From NCBI GenBank assembly GCA_009840355.1, contig VXNZ01000012.1, positions 41,426 to 105,425 on the forward strand: DNA of 64,000 nt, read 5' to 3'. This document shows positions 28,401 to 35,819 of the stretch, one piece after another. The notes under the pieces are model-generated. The model was not told the DNA's origin, did not search any database, and worked only from the letters and a program-made list of their open reading frames with translations. The position numbers were made by a program, and so were the translations under genes. The first letter of the stretch is position 1. The number at the start of each line of letters is the position of its first letter. Origin of the DNA: Chloroflexota bacterium (GTDB lineage Bacteria > Chloroflexota > Dehalococcoidia > Lucifugimonadales > JADFKI01).

Positions 28401-29253
28401 TGTGCCGGAGCGATACCCAACCCCTACGCCGAGGCCGACGGCGCCGGAGCGCAGTATCTCAATCAAGTTCGGCAATACACCGGGTAGGAGCGGCGACACA
28501 GCGATTATCTTCATCCGCGACAACTATCTCGGCACCACGATTCCCTGCAATATCGAATGGAGGAACATCGAGAGCGCAGTACCGGCGAATACGGTCTGGA
28601 ATGTCGTCACCGGCGCGCCACGGAGCAAGTCGTTTGCAGGCTCGGATTGCGACTACGATGGCACTACACCGATAGCCAAATATCCGTACACGCGGGCGTT
28701 TGTCGATGGCGAGGGATACTGGGTCAGCCATGAGGAAGAAAATGGGCGTATTTCGATACTTAACGATGTTGACGCGGCCAGTACCATCCGCATAGAGTTT
28801 CACTACGAAGTCGTGGATGATTTCGACTCAGAGGCACAACTCGCCAGGATTTTCAGCACTTCTGATAGAGTCGGCGAGTGGGTCGCGCTTCGCGAGGTCG
28901 TAAGCGAGTCGGACGCATCGCCCAGCTCATCGTCGTACCTTTATCGCGGCGAAGTCGCGATTAGCGACAACGAAGCGAGCCTTGCCGCCGGCGACGGGCA
29001 GGTGCGCGTGCGGCGGCGCAGCAGGCTCGGCGCGGAGTATTACGGCGACGATGGCGGACGACAGCCCAACAAGGTGTGGGTAGGGTTAGACTTGCCGACT
29101 CCCACGCCTACGCCGATACCAAGCCCTTCGCCAACGCCCACAGCGATTCCGGCAATACCCGTCTCCAACCCATGGCTCATAGTCGCGGCGGTCGTCGCTG
29201 GCGCGCTGGCGGTGCTGTTCGGTCGCAGGCGCGGCTTGCCGCCGGTGGATTAG
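25411..29253 (+). CDS. Large surface protein with four FN3-like modules and a duplicated unknown module
   Basis: A 1280-aa predicted cell-surface protein. A signal helix (LVILLGVAMLAVVWTQIAV, residues 12-30) is followed by four FN3-like modules of about 105 residues, each with Trp-centred strands (SIQWREESDADW) and LTNGTDYQVRVWI. They are joined by TPTPT linkers. Modules 3 and 4 with their linkers repeat at exactly 576 bases. The C-terminal third has two copies of another unit (IRDGALGT..C..W and IRDNYLGT..C..W). It ends in a membrane helix (WLIVAAVVAGALAVLFG) and RRR tail. The start is GTG. Adhesion or a sheath role is only a guess. Confidence 0.8.
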   Translation: MSDLPNGVLRNLVILLGVAMLAVVWTQIAVEAMLGARQASSTPAINLTVTPGDKRLDAEWTVVGVDKIQYMAIQWRVNSTDDWHLTDDPPRVQVDNDARSFTINHTMEERPDDWYEVDLTNGVNYQVRVWINLGTTDLLVSNVVVVAPGEPEPTPTPTITPTPTVTPTPTNTHTPTITPTPTSTPTPTITHTPTPAPSINLEVTPGEGQLDAEWTIDNVNSFKFMSIQWREKSNADWHLLDDPPRKPFEDKSIRSFTIDHILVKAEDDYDKFALTNGKDYQIRVWIDRGVEDYVVSNVFVAAPSAPTPTPTVTPTDTPTPTPTATPTDMPTPTHTPTPTNTPTDTPTPTQTPTITPTPTPTATPTHTPTPTFTATNTPTPSIHLEVMPGDGQFDASWELKNVQSFTGMSVQWREESDADWERYVIPRNSFTMPQERDVRKFTIDYIPVEYEPGKWRYPRLTNGTDYQVRVWIESGATNYTISNVVVIAPVAPTPTPTATPTDTPTPTATPTITPTPSITPTPTDTPTPTHTPTPTDTPTPTHTPTPTDTPTITPTPTFTHTPTFTATNTPTPSILLEVMPSDRQLVASWELKNAQNFTGMSIQWREESDADWERYVAPRNSFTMPQERDVRKFTIDYVPEEYEPEQWRNVPLTDGTDYQVRVWIESSATNYTISNVVVVAPGDPTPTPTATPTITPTPTITPTPTITPTPTDTPTPTRTPTPTYTPTPTRTPTPTNTPIPTPTSTNTPEPIRPKPSLSNTPEPSITPIVRLVGTIPPATGEISFHIRDGALGTIHSCVAVWDGVSENYDGNDAQGFNIRSGEPEPDRFSTSEDCAYTEHSRLAAQPPLTAYDDGTPTLINYDLTDFAYTPEVYLAADLDTGSRLEVLYYFYVVDSYDADDKRAKVVGESDADGEWVAISEVVSEADSSPSATSNLFLGKVSVSSDSQMAGAGDGVVYAKSGDHVSVSYLDEDGNEKAKSEDAPEPSPPPLVAPTPTLVPERYPTPTPRPTAPERSISIKFGNTPGRSGDTAIIFIRDNYLGTTIPCNIEWRNIESAVPANTVWNVVTGAPRSKSFAGSDCDYDGTTPIAKYPYTRAFVDGEGYWVSHEEENGRISILNDVDAASTIRIEFHYEVVDDFDSEAQLARIFSTSDRVGEWVALREVVSESDASPSSSSYLYRGEVAISDNEASLAAGDGQVRVRRRSRLGAEYYGDDGGRQPNKVWVGLDLPTPTPTPIPSPSPTPTAIPAIPVSNPWLIVAAVVAGALAVLFGRRRGLPPVD
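25867..26000 (+). repeat. TPTPT-coding linker repeat 1
   Basis: Short imperfect repeats of ACNCCNAC type coding for Thr-Pro units between FN3-like modules 1 and 2. Confidence 0.7.
26521..26920 (+). repeat. Direct repeat copy A (FN3-like module 3)
   Basis: This stretch recurs at 27097-27496 with an exact offset of 576 bases (192 codons) and no insertion or deletion that I can see. It covers the end of one linker, the whole FN3-like module and the start of the next linker. It indicates a recent in-frame tandem duplication. Confidence 0.75.
27097..27496 (+). repeat. Direct repeat copy B (FN3-like module 4)
   Basis: Second copy of the unit at 26521-26920. Differences are scattered point changes, such as GVM..GDG to VMPSDR near the start and VIPRN to VAPRN in the middle. 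Confidence 0.75.
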
Positions 29254-29795
29254 GGCAGCTGCGGCATATCCGGTGACGGCGTGACCTCAAACGCGTTCAG
29301 CGCGCAGGCGAGCATACCGTAGTAGCCAATTGTGGCAGTCAGCTCAGTAACGCCCTGCTCGCCGAATTTCGCTTTTGCCGCCTCGAATGTGTCCGCGGAG
29401 ACACGATGATCTCGCAGGATTTGCCTGCCATAACCCACGATGAGCGCCTCGTCATCGCTCAATTCGCTGAGATCGCCACCGTTGGCGATGACGTCGATTG
29501 TCGAAGTTGGCACGCCCGCCTGCTCTGCCAAACTCGCGTGCGCCGCCCATTCATAGGCACAGTCGAATTCGCGCGCCGCCGTGATGATGGCGAGCTCGCG
29601 CTGGCTCGGCGTCAGCGTGGACTCGAAGCGTATGTAAGCGCCAAGATGCGCCGCGCGCCCGGCAACCTCTGGACTATTCAGCAGCACCGAGAAGGGTCCG
29701 CTCACACGCCCGCGGCTGGTCGCTATCGAATCGAAAATGCCCTGGCTGCCCTCTTCCACCTGACTGCGTTCCGTAATCTGCGTGATTCGCGCCAT
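29250..29795 (-). CDS. Carboxymuconolactone decarboxylase family protein
   Basis: A 181-aa helical protein of the CMD family, close to the type annotated as peroxidase-related. Seen are TPSQRELAIITAAREFDCAYEWAAHASLAEQAGV, where the Cys, Glu and His of CAYEWAAH stand at the usual active region; the classical CxxC is not present. The reaction is not assignable. Its stop overlaps the stop of the 1280-aa gene on the other strand by 4 bases. GGAGAC precedes the ATG at 29795 by 6 to 8 bases. Confidence 0.85.
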   Translation of the reverse strand: MARITQITERSQVEEGSQGIFDSIATSRGRVSGPFSVLLNSPEVAGRAAHLGAYIRFESTLTPSQRELAIITAAREFDCAYEWAAHASLAEQAGVPTSTIDVIANGGDLSELSDDEALIVGYGRQILRDHRVSADTFEAAKAKFGEQGVTELTATIGYYGMLACALNAFEVTPSPDMPQLP

Positions 29796-30051
29796 TTTTC
29801 GTCTCCTGAATGTTCAAGTTTGTGCGGATGAATTGACGCAGGCAATTGTATCGCAGAATGGAGCGAATTGTTGAGATGTGTCGCTATTGACTGTGCTTTG
29901 CGCGGTGGCTCTTTTTCGAGGGACATCATCCGGCGACAACCGCATTAGGCAATTGCAGACCTCGATTGAGTTGACTGGGTTGTTGGGGGGGGCTATGATT
30001 GGGGTGTTGAGTTGCGAATTAATGAAAGATAGCTGCGAGGGAGAGTGCGCT

Positions 30052-30255
30052 ATGCCCTTCAGAATTGGACCGGTCGAATTGATCCTTATTCTAGTGGTGT
30101 TGCTGCTTATCTTCGGCGTTGGTAAGTTGCCTCAGGTCGGACAGGCCGTTGGGAAAGCGGTACGGCAGTTCCGGGACAGCCAAGAGGCTTCGCTAGACTC
30201 CGAATCCGCTAATGATGACAAGGTGAAAGCAGGCAGCAAAGGGTCTAGCCTTTAA
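30052..30255 (+). CDS. tatA: Sec-independent protein translocase subunit TatA
   Basis: A 67-aa TatA/E protein that forms the pore for folded proteins with twin-arginine signals. It has the N-terminal helix (VELILILVVLLLIFGVGKLPQVG), the FG-KLP hinge, an amphipathic helix (AVGKAVRQFRDSQ) and a charged tail. The ATG at 30052 is chosen because GGGAGAG lies upstream and it places the helix right at the N-terminus; the frame extends 58 codons further without coding character. It faces the maf-tatB-tatC operon. Confidence 0.9.
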   Translation: MPFRIGPVELILILVVLLLIFGVGKLPQVGQAVGKAVRQFRDSQEASLDSESANDDKVKAGSKGSSL

Positions 30256-30304
30256 TCAGTCTGGCGCCGGATGTGTTGCCGGACATGTGCATACAATTGC
30301 AGTG

Positions 30305-30340
30305 AAAGCCTGAGGCAAAAAGCCTCGGGCTTTTCGTTTG
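30305..30340 (+). terminator. Intrinsic terminator after tatA
   Basis: AAAGCCTGAGGC (30305-30316) pairs with GCCTCGGGCTTT (30322-30333) with one wobble pair around an AAAAA loop, and a TTTTCGTTT tract follows. A good terminator for tatA. Confidence 0.8.
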
Positions 30341-30349
30341 CCCAACATG

Positions 30350-31105
30350 CTAAGCGGCTTCGTTGGCGCGTTGTCGGCTTCGCTGCCTGGCTCCGATTTT
30401 GGCTAGCCAGATGCCTACTTCATACAACACGATTATGGGCAATGCGACTAGCGTCTGGTTGATGGGGTCAAAGGTAGGCGTAATGAGCGCGCCGAGTATG
30501 AACGCGACCACGATGGCGTAGCGGCGCTGCCTGCCAAGTTGCTCCGGTGATACGACGCCGATGCGCGACAAGAAGAACAGCACGATGGGCGTCTCGAAGA
30601 CCACGCCCATCCAGAACAGCAGCGAGATCATCAGGCTCACATAGCTGCCGATGCGGATGTATGGCGTGGCTATGTCACTGCCGAAGCTCAGCAGGAAGTG
30701 TATCGCGGGCGGAAATAACACGCGGTAGCCGAATGCCGCGCCGAGTATGAACGCCAGCACGACGGCGGGCAGCAGTGCGTACAGGTAGCGCCGCTCCGAC
30801 GGACTGAGGCCCGGCGCGACGAACATTACCATCTGGTACAGCACGAACGGCAGCGCGGTTAACAGCCCGACCAACAGCGACGCCTTCATCGCGGTGCTGA
30901 TGAACTCGGTAAGGTCGGTGTAGATGGGCTTGCCGCTCGGGATGTTCGTGAAGCCCTGCGCTGGTTGCATAAGCAGCGTCAGCACCTGTTCATGAAAGAT
31001 GAACGCGATGACGGTGGTGATGAGAATGGCAATCGCCGAGTACATCACACGGCGGCGAAGCTCAGTGATGTGGTCCTGAAACGGCACGCCTTTGTCGGAA
31101 CTCAT
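30350..31105 (-). CDS. tatC: Sec-independent protein translocase subunit TatC
   Basis: A 251-aa membrane protein with six helices, the receptor for twin-arginine signal peptides. The N-terminal HITELRRRV motif is intact, followed by FISTAMKASLLVGLLTALPFVLYQ and the P-rich LITPTFDPINQ segment near helix 5/6. Length is typical. Its ATG overlaps the stop of the tatB-like gene by 4 bases. Such enzymes here would export cofactor-bearing proteins, for example SCO or oxidoreductases, but this link is an inference. Confidence 0.95.
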   Translation of the reverse strand: MSSDKGVPFQDHITELRRRVMYSAIAILITTVIAFIFHEQVLTLLMQPAQGFTNIPSGKPIYTDLTEFISTAMKASLLVGLLTALPFVLYQMVMFVAPGLSPSERRYLYALLPAVVLAFILGAAFGYRVLFPPAIHFLLSFGSDIATPYIRIGSYVSLMISLLFWMGVVFETPIVLFFLSRIGVVSPEQLGRQRRYAIVVAFILGALITPTFDPINQTLVALPIIVLYEVGIWLAKIGARQRSRQRANEAA

Positions 31106-31497
31106 ACGCTGTCCTCGCCGGAAGTTGTGCGTGTCTCTTCGCGCGGCGGTTGCTGCGGCTGCTGTTGTCTGACTGTATCTGCATTACTTCTGCGGAATGC
31201 CACGGGTCCATCCGCCTGACGGGCGTCCGGTTCGTCTTGGTCGAGCGGTGTATTCGACGGGTTATCGCCATCGTTAGGTTGCTGATCCCGGGGCGGCGCG
31301 GGTCGTTGTGACAGCGGCGCGCCGATGTTGCCGATGTCATCCATCTCTGCCTGCACGGTTGATCCCATGCGGCGCAGTTCCCCTGTCCACTTGCCGAGCG
31401 TTCTGGCGGCGTCAACCATGCGCTCCGGTCCAAGGAAGATGAAGGCGACCAGCAATATGACGATTATTTCGAATGTGCCCATTCCGAGGAAGCTCAT
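31102..31497 (-). CDS. tatB: TatA/TatB family translocase subunit
   Basis: A 131-aa protein with an N-terminal helix (FEIIVILLVAFIFLGPERM, residues 8-26), an amphipathic helix (DAARTLGKWTGELRRMGS) and a Gln/Asp/Pro-rich tail. The GPE turn after the helix is a TatB hallmark, so tatB is preferred over tatA. The ATG at 31497 is supported by the AGCTTCCTCGG-type start (MSFLGMGTFEII) and by its 4-base overlap with the maf stop. It lies between maf and tatC in one operon. Confidence 0.85.
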   Translation of the reverse strand: MSFLGMGTFEIIVILLVAFIFLGPERMVDAARTLGKWTGELRRMGSTVQAEMDDIGNIGAPLSQRPAPPRDQQPNDGDNPSNTPLDQDEPDARQADGPVAFRRSNADTVRQQQPQQPPREETRTTSGEDSV

Positions 31498-32201
31498 ACG
31501 CGCCGCGCTCCCTTCTTTGTCGCTGTCTGCGTAGCCCAGTAATCGCAGTCCGCACAGCCGGGATATATCTGCCAGCCAAGCCTGAATGTTGTGGGCACGC
31601 CTATGCGGTCGAGGAGCGTCAGCACATCGCACACCGGCAGCCCGATAACATTGGCATAGCAGCCATCAATGCGCTCGGCGGGCTTGAACGACGCATCCTG
31701 CGCGGCGTATGCGCCCGCCTTGTCGAACGGCTCGCCGCTTTCGACATAGCGGGCGATTTCGTTGTCCGAGTATTGCCGCATATAAACCTTGCTCGCCCTC
31801 GCGCTCGTGGAGCAGATGCCGGTCTCAGTGTCCAGAATTGCGATGCCGGTAACGACCTCATGCATGCGGCCTCGCAGCAGTAGCAGCATCTGCACTGCCT
31901 CGGTTGCGCTTGCGGGCTTGCCGAGAATCGCGTCGTCGATTGCCACGGATGTGTCCGCCCCGAGCACTATGTCATCTCTAGTCATTTTCGTGGCGAACTT
32001 TGCCTTTTGCAGCGCCAGCCGCTGCACATACAAGCGTGGCGATTCGCCCGCGCTCGGGTCGGGTTCGTCATCGCCGCTGCCCACAATCCGCAATGGCAGG
32101 TCGATAGCCTTGATGAGCTGCCGGCGGCGCGGCGAGCCGGACGCGAGTATCAGCCGTCGCCAGCCCGGTCGGTTGCTCCTGTAACGGTAGTGGTGTGGCA
32201 T
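31494..32201 (-). CDS. maf: Maf family nucleotide pyrophosphatase
   Basis: A 235-aa protein of the Maf/YhdE family, which hydrolyses dTTP/UTP and modified nucleotides to monophosphates and is linked to septum control. The signature LILASGSPRRRQL (residues 17-29) is clear, then VLGADTSVAID with the catalytic Asp, and YVESGEPFDKAGAYAAQ. The C-terminal 35 residues, rich in Cys and Thr (CADCDYWATQTATKK), extend past the usual end. Its stop overlaps the tatB start by 4 bases, so Maf and Tat proteins are made together. Confidence 0.92.
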   Translation of the reverse strand: MPHHYRYRSNRPGWRRLILASGSPRRRQLIKAIDLPLRIVGSGDDEPDPSAGESPRLYVQRLALQKAKFATKMTRDDIVLGADTSVAIDDAILGKPASATEAVQMLLLLRGRMHEVVTGIAILDTETGICSTSARASKVYMRQYSDNEIARYVESGEPFDKAGAYAAQDASFKPAERIDGCYANVIGLPVCDVLTLLDRIGVPTTFRLGWQIYPGCADCDYWATQTATKKGARRV

Positions 32202-32323
32202 GGTAGTGCCTATTTTACACGAAAGTTATGGCGCGGTAATCCATTGCTGTTCGATTAGAGGCGAGCATGATTCAATCTGAGATAGATCGCCCCCATCCTA
32301 GCGTCACCCAGGAGGCAAGCAAC

Positions 32324-33616
32324 TCACAAGGGCGTATCTTCCGGCTGACCATCAGCAGGCAATGTAACCGCCGGGACGAGGGTTGCGATGCATTCGGTGT
32401 GATAGGTTTGCGGGAACATGTCCACTGGTTCGACGGAAGAGACTGCGAATCCGCCCGCGACTAGGTAGGCGAGGTCGCGGGCTAGGCTGTCGGGGTCGCA
32501 GGACACATAGACAGTGCGCTTTGGCTTGCGGCGGATTAGCGCGTCCAAGGTTGCCGGGTGGCAGCCGACTCGCGGAGGGTCGATTATGACAGCATCCGGC
32601 GGGTCGTCTAGCGAGTCCAGATAGTCTTCCGTTCTGCTGCAAACGAACTCTAGGTTGGTGATGCCTTCGATGTTCACGGCTGCGTCGTTGACGGCTGCGG
32701 ACGATTCTTCGATGGCAATTACGCGGCACGCAGAATCCGCGAGCAGCACCGCGAATGTGCCGACTCCTGCGTATGCGTCAACCAGCGTTTCGGTGCCATC
32801 AAGCCGAAGGCGTTCGCTAACTATGGTGGCGAGCCGTTCCGCCTGCGGTGTGTTGACCTGCGCGAACGATGGAGACGCGATGCGCAGGTGGCGATCGTGC
32901 ATCTGTTCCCAATAGTGCGTCTGTCCGGTCGGCAGCGGAATATCCGGGTTGTGCATCGTCGGTTGTATCAGCCAATCCCCGGTGTTGACTCCGTATCGGA
33001 CGGAAAGCTGCGTGGTCTCTGCGGCTTTGCCTTGCAGCGCGCGCAATGCTTCGTTAATCCACGGATGCATCAGCGCGCAGTCATCGACCTTGACGAAGCG
33101 GCGCGTCAGCCGATTGATGTAGCCGAGCATGCCAGACTCGCGAATAGTGAAGCGCGCATGATTGCGGTAGCCGAACATCTGCGGGCCGGGCAGCGTCTCG
33201 GAGACGATGATTCTCCGCAGCTCCGGGTATTCGCCGAGCGCATTCGCCACGCGCTGCCGCTTTAGTTCGAGTTGGTGGTCGTAGTCAATGTGCTGCCACT
33301 GGCAGCCGGTGCACGCGCCGAAGTATGCGCACGGCGGGTCGATCCTGTGCGGCGATGCGTCAATGACTTCGCCGACGATGGCGGATACATGCTGGCGGCG
33401 TCTGCGGCGATAGCGAATGATGCGCGCACGTACACGCTCGCCCGGTATGCCACCGAATACGTTGATGACGCCATCCTCAAAGTTCGCAAGCGTGTCTCCG
33501 AGATTACCCCATGCGTGCAGTTCGAGCGTGGCGATTTCAGGCGCCGCGTCCGTGTCCTTGCGCCGCCGCCGAATACCGGGATTTATCTGTGCCTGTTGGG
33601 CTTGTTGGTTTGACAT
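32324..33616 (-). CDS. RlmD/TrmA-type RNA uridine C5-methyltransferase
   Basis: A 430-aa SAM-dependent methyltransferase that puts a methyl group on uridine in rRNA or tRNA. An N-terminal TRAM domain is followed by an iron-sulfur motif (CAYFGACTGCQ). The SAM site is VDAYAGVGTFAVLLA, and the catalytic Cys lies in YVSCDPDSLARDL. The target (23S U1939, U747 or tRNA U54) cannot be told from sequence alone. The ATG at 33616 (MSNQQAQQA) is preferred; the frame continues 30 codons upstream without coding character. Confidence 0.88.
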   Translation of the reverse strand: MSNQQAQQAQINPGIRRRRKDTDAAPEIATLELHAWGNLGDTLANFEDGVINVFGGIPGERVRARIIRYRRRRRQHVSAIVGEVIDASPHRIDPPCAYFGACTGCQWQHIDYDHQLELKRQRVANALGEYPELRRIIVSETLPGPQMFGYRNHARFTIRESGMLGYINRLTRRFVKVDDCALMHPWINEALRALQGKAAETTQLSVRYGVNTGDWLIQPTMHNPDIPLPTGQTHYWEQMHDRHLRIASPSFAQVNTPQAERLATIVSERLRLDGTETLVDAYAGVGTFAVLLADSACRVIAIEESSAAVNDAAVNIEGITNLEFVCSRTEDYLDSLDDPPDAVIIDPPRVGCHPATLDALIRRKPKRTVYVSCDPDSLARDLAYLVAGGFAVSSVEPVDMFPQTYHTECIATLVPAVTLPADGQPEDTPL

Positions 33617-33731
33617 GCAGCAATGGTAGCGTGAACAAGGCGCGAAAACAATTGGAGGTGTCTTTTCCGACGAGAACGAACCGGTACTTTGTGAAATGTG
33701 TATCAAAGTTTATGTGAAAAATAGCACTATG

Positions 33732-33760
33732 TTGACACGCATTGTGTCAAGTGTTACATT
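33732..33760 (+). promoter_or_regulatory. Promoter overlapped by a perfect palindrome
   Basis: TTGACA (33732-33737) and TACATT (33755-33760) are 17 bases apart. The -35 lies within an inverted repeat TTGACAC-GCATT-GTGTCAA (33732-33750), which looks like an operator. It stands about 30 bases before the ribosome site of the 62-aa gene. Confidence 0.6.
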
Positions 33761-33791
33761 CGTATCGTACACTCTTGAAGGAGGTGGTTCT

Positions 33792-33980
33792 ATGGCAGAA
33801 GCAGTGATTCTTGAGCGGCGAGAGCAAGTAGTCGTGAGCGAGAAGCTCAACTCTAGGGCTACACGGGAAATCGAGGAACTACTGGAGGAGTCTGAGCAGG
33901 CGCAGGTGAAGAGGAAGACCGACAACGGCGGATGGTACTTCCGGATGGTTTCGCCGGGCGTGCGATACTATTCCTTCTAG
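33792..33980 (+). CDS. Small hypothetical protein (62 aa)
   Basis: A 62-aa protein of unknown family. It is Glu-rich in the first two-thirds (ERREQVVVSEKL, EIEELLEESEQ) and ends with an aromatic stretch (GGWYFRMVSPGVRYYSF). A strong AAGGAGGT lies before the ATG and a promoter with a palindrome lies upstream, which supports expression. It has no membrane segment. The frame continues upstream past the promoter, so the annotated start is decided by the ribosome site. Confidence 0.65.
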   Translation: MAEAVILERREQVVVSEKLNSRATREIEELLEESEQAQVKRKTDNGGWYFRMVSPGVRYYSF

Positions 33981-34045
33981 GCTGACAATATCCGCCGTTG
34001 ATATTCGGTTCGTAGCCCCCACGGGTTAGAGCCCCAGAAGGTTAA

Positions 34046-34079
34046 AGCCCCCACGAGTTTATCTTTATTCGTGGGGGCT
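34046..34079. terminator. Bidirectional intrinsic terminator
   Basis: AGCCCCCACGA and TCGTGGGGGCT form a perfect 11-bp stem with a 12-base AT-rich loop. It lies between the 62-aa gene and the convergent Ddn-like gene. A partial copy of the left arm (AGCCCCCACGGG) occurs about 30 bases upstream. Confidence 0.7.
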
Positions 34080-34114
34080 GTTGCTTTGCGCGGAATATGC
34101 GCGGGTGCAATTCA

Positions 34115-34549
34115 TCACGCAGGTTCGGCAACGAACACGGGTATCGTGCGCTCTGTGGCTTTCTTGTAGTCCGCGTATGGCGGGAATGCGGCGACGCAAA
34201 GTTCCCATAAGCGGGCGCGCTCTTCTTCATCGTCAACTTCGCGCACTCGCATGTCGAACACGGCAGTCTCGTCGCGAATCTGCACATCGGCGTGTGCGCG
34301 CAGATTATACACCCATACGGGGTTAGTCGGCGCACCGCCGCGCGAGCCGACGAGAATGTAGTTGTCGCCGTCCTTCACGCGCATCAGCGGCGTCTTGCGG
34401 ATGGCGCCCGTCTTGTTGCCTTGGTTCGTAACTACGATAACGGGCAGCCCGGTGTCTCGCAGCGTGGTGCCTTCAGTGCCGCCGCTGCTCTCGTACAGAT
34501 CAACCTGCTCGCGCACCCAATCCGTCGGCGACGGTATGTATTCTGCCAT
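34115..34549 (-). CDS. Deazaflavin-dependent nitroreductase family protein (Ddn-like)
   Basis: A 144-aa split-barrel protein of the DUF385/Ddn family, whose studied members use reduced F420 to reduce quinones or nitro compounds. Family blocks seen are LPVIVVTNQGNKTGAIRKTPL, YILVGSRGGAPTNPVWVYNL and WELCVAAFPPYADYKKATER. Members of this family mark organisms that make or take up coenzyme F420. It stands alone between convergent and divergent neighbours. Cofactor and substrate are inferred from family only. Confidence 0.88.
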   Translation of the reverse strand: MAEYIPSPTDWVREQVDLYESSGGTEGTTLRDTGLPVIVVTNQGNKTGAIRKTPLMRVKDGDNYILVGSRGGAPTNPVWVYNLRAHADVQIRDETAVFDMRVREVDDEEERARLWELCVAAFPPYADYKKATERTIPVFVAEPA

Positions 34550-34798
34550 AATTATCCTTGCCTCCTGTTTCGTATTCGTTCCTGTTCCATGATTGGCATG
34601 CTAATGATAGCGTGAACCGCTGCAATTGTATAACGCAAGAGCTACCTATTGTGATGTGGCATATGGAGTGACGTGTTTCGGTTCACGGCTGCCCCCCGTC
34701 CTATTCCCCCCATATTTCCCTATAAAGCAGGAAGGGAAGAACTGCGTCAAATTCTGGGCAATCTGGTATCATAGCGGTACACGCGAATCGGAGGGAAT

Positions 34799-35677
34799 AT
34801 GGCAAGGGCAAGAAGGCTACCGGACTGGCTGAAAGTTAAGGCGCCGGGAAGCGCAGGCTACATCGAACTAAGGCAGCTCGTAAAGTCTGAAGGGCTGAAC
34901 ACGGTCTGCGAAGAGGCGCACTGCCCGAACATCGGCGAGTGCTGGGACCGCGGCACGGCGACATTTATGGTGCTCGGCGACATCTGCACGCGTGCCTGCT
35001 CGTACTGCGCCGTTAACACCGGCATGCCGACCACACTCGACCTGCAAGAGCCGGTGCGACTCGCGGAGACGGTGGAACGGCTGGGATTACGCTACGCCGT
35101 CATCACATCGGTGGACAGGGACGATTTGCCGGACGGCGGCGCGTTCATATTCGCGCAGTGCATTCGGCAAATACGCAAGCGCCTGCCATCGTGCAAGGTC
35201 GAAGTGCTGATACCGGACTTTCAGGGCGATGTGGACGCGCTCGCCAAAGTGATGGACGCCAAGCCCGACACGCTGAATCACAACATCGAGACAGTGCGGC
35301 GCGTGTTCAGCCGAGTACGTCCAAAAGGCGACTACGATATGTCGCTCGAACTGCTCACGAACGCCAAGCGGCTGGACAGAAACGCCGTAACGAAGTCAGG
35401 AATGATGGTTGGGCTAGGCGAAAGCTGGGACGAGATTATCGATACGATGCGCGACCTACGATCGGTGGACTGCGACCTGCTGACAATTGGGCAGTACCTG
35501 CGGCCGTCAGACAAACATGCGCCATTGGCGCGGTGGTACACGCCCGGCGAGTTCGATGAGCTGCGACAGGAAGGCGAGGCGTTGGGATTTCGGCATGTGG
35601 CGTCCGGTCCGCTAGTGCGAAGCTCATACCACGCCGACGAGCAGCACGCGGCGGCAAGCGGCGTGGGCGCGGTCTGA
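34799..35677 (+). CDS. lipA: Lipoyl synthase
   Basis: A 292-aa radical SAM enzyme that inserts two sulfurs into octanoyl groups on lipoyl-dependent enzymes. Both iron-sulfur sites are present: the auxiliary cluster (CEEAHCPNIGEC, near residue 38) and the radical SAM site (CTRACSYC, near residue 63). The C-terminal SGPLVRSSYHA carries the Ser ligand of the auxiliary cluster. Length is typical. GGAGG stands close before the ATG. No lipB or lplA gene is adjacent, so the octanoyl donor enzyme must lie elsewhere. Confidence 0.97.
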   Translation: MARARRLPDWLKVKAPGSAGYIELRQLVKSEGLNTVCEEAHCPNIGECWDRGTATFMVLGDICTRACSYCAVNTGMPTTLDLQEPVRLAETVERLGLRYAVITSVDRDDLPDGGAFIFAQCIRQIRKRLPSCKVEVLIPDFQGDVDALAKVMDAKPDTLNHNIETVRRVFSRVRPKGDYDMSLELLTNAKRLDRNAVTKSGMMVGLGESWDEIIDTMRDLRSVDCDLLTIGQYLRPSDKHAPLARWYTPGEFDELRQEGEALGFRHVASGPLVRSSYHADEQHAAASGVGAV

Positions 35678-35819
35678 CGCCATACTTACATCGACGGCTG
35701 GGCTGGGTTGCGCAGCGTTTGAAGATTTTCTCGAATGGGAGTAAGATATCTGGATAGCCTAGTGCGTTAAAGTGCGGCAGGATCGAATTATTCCAATTGC
35801 AAGACGAGGTACAGAAGGA

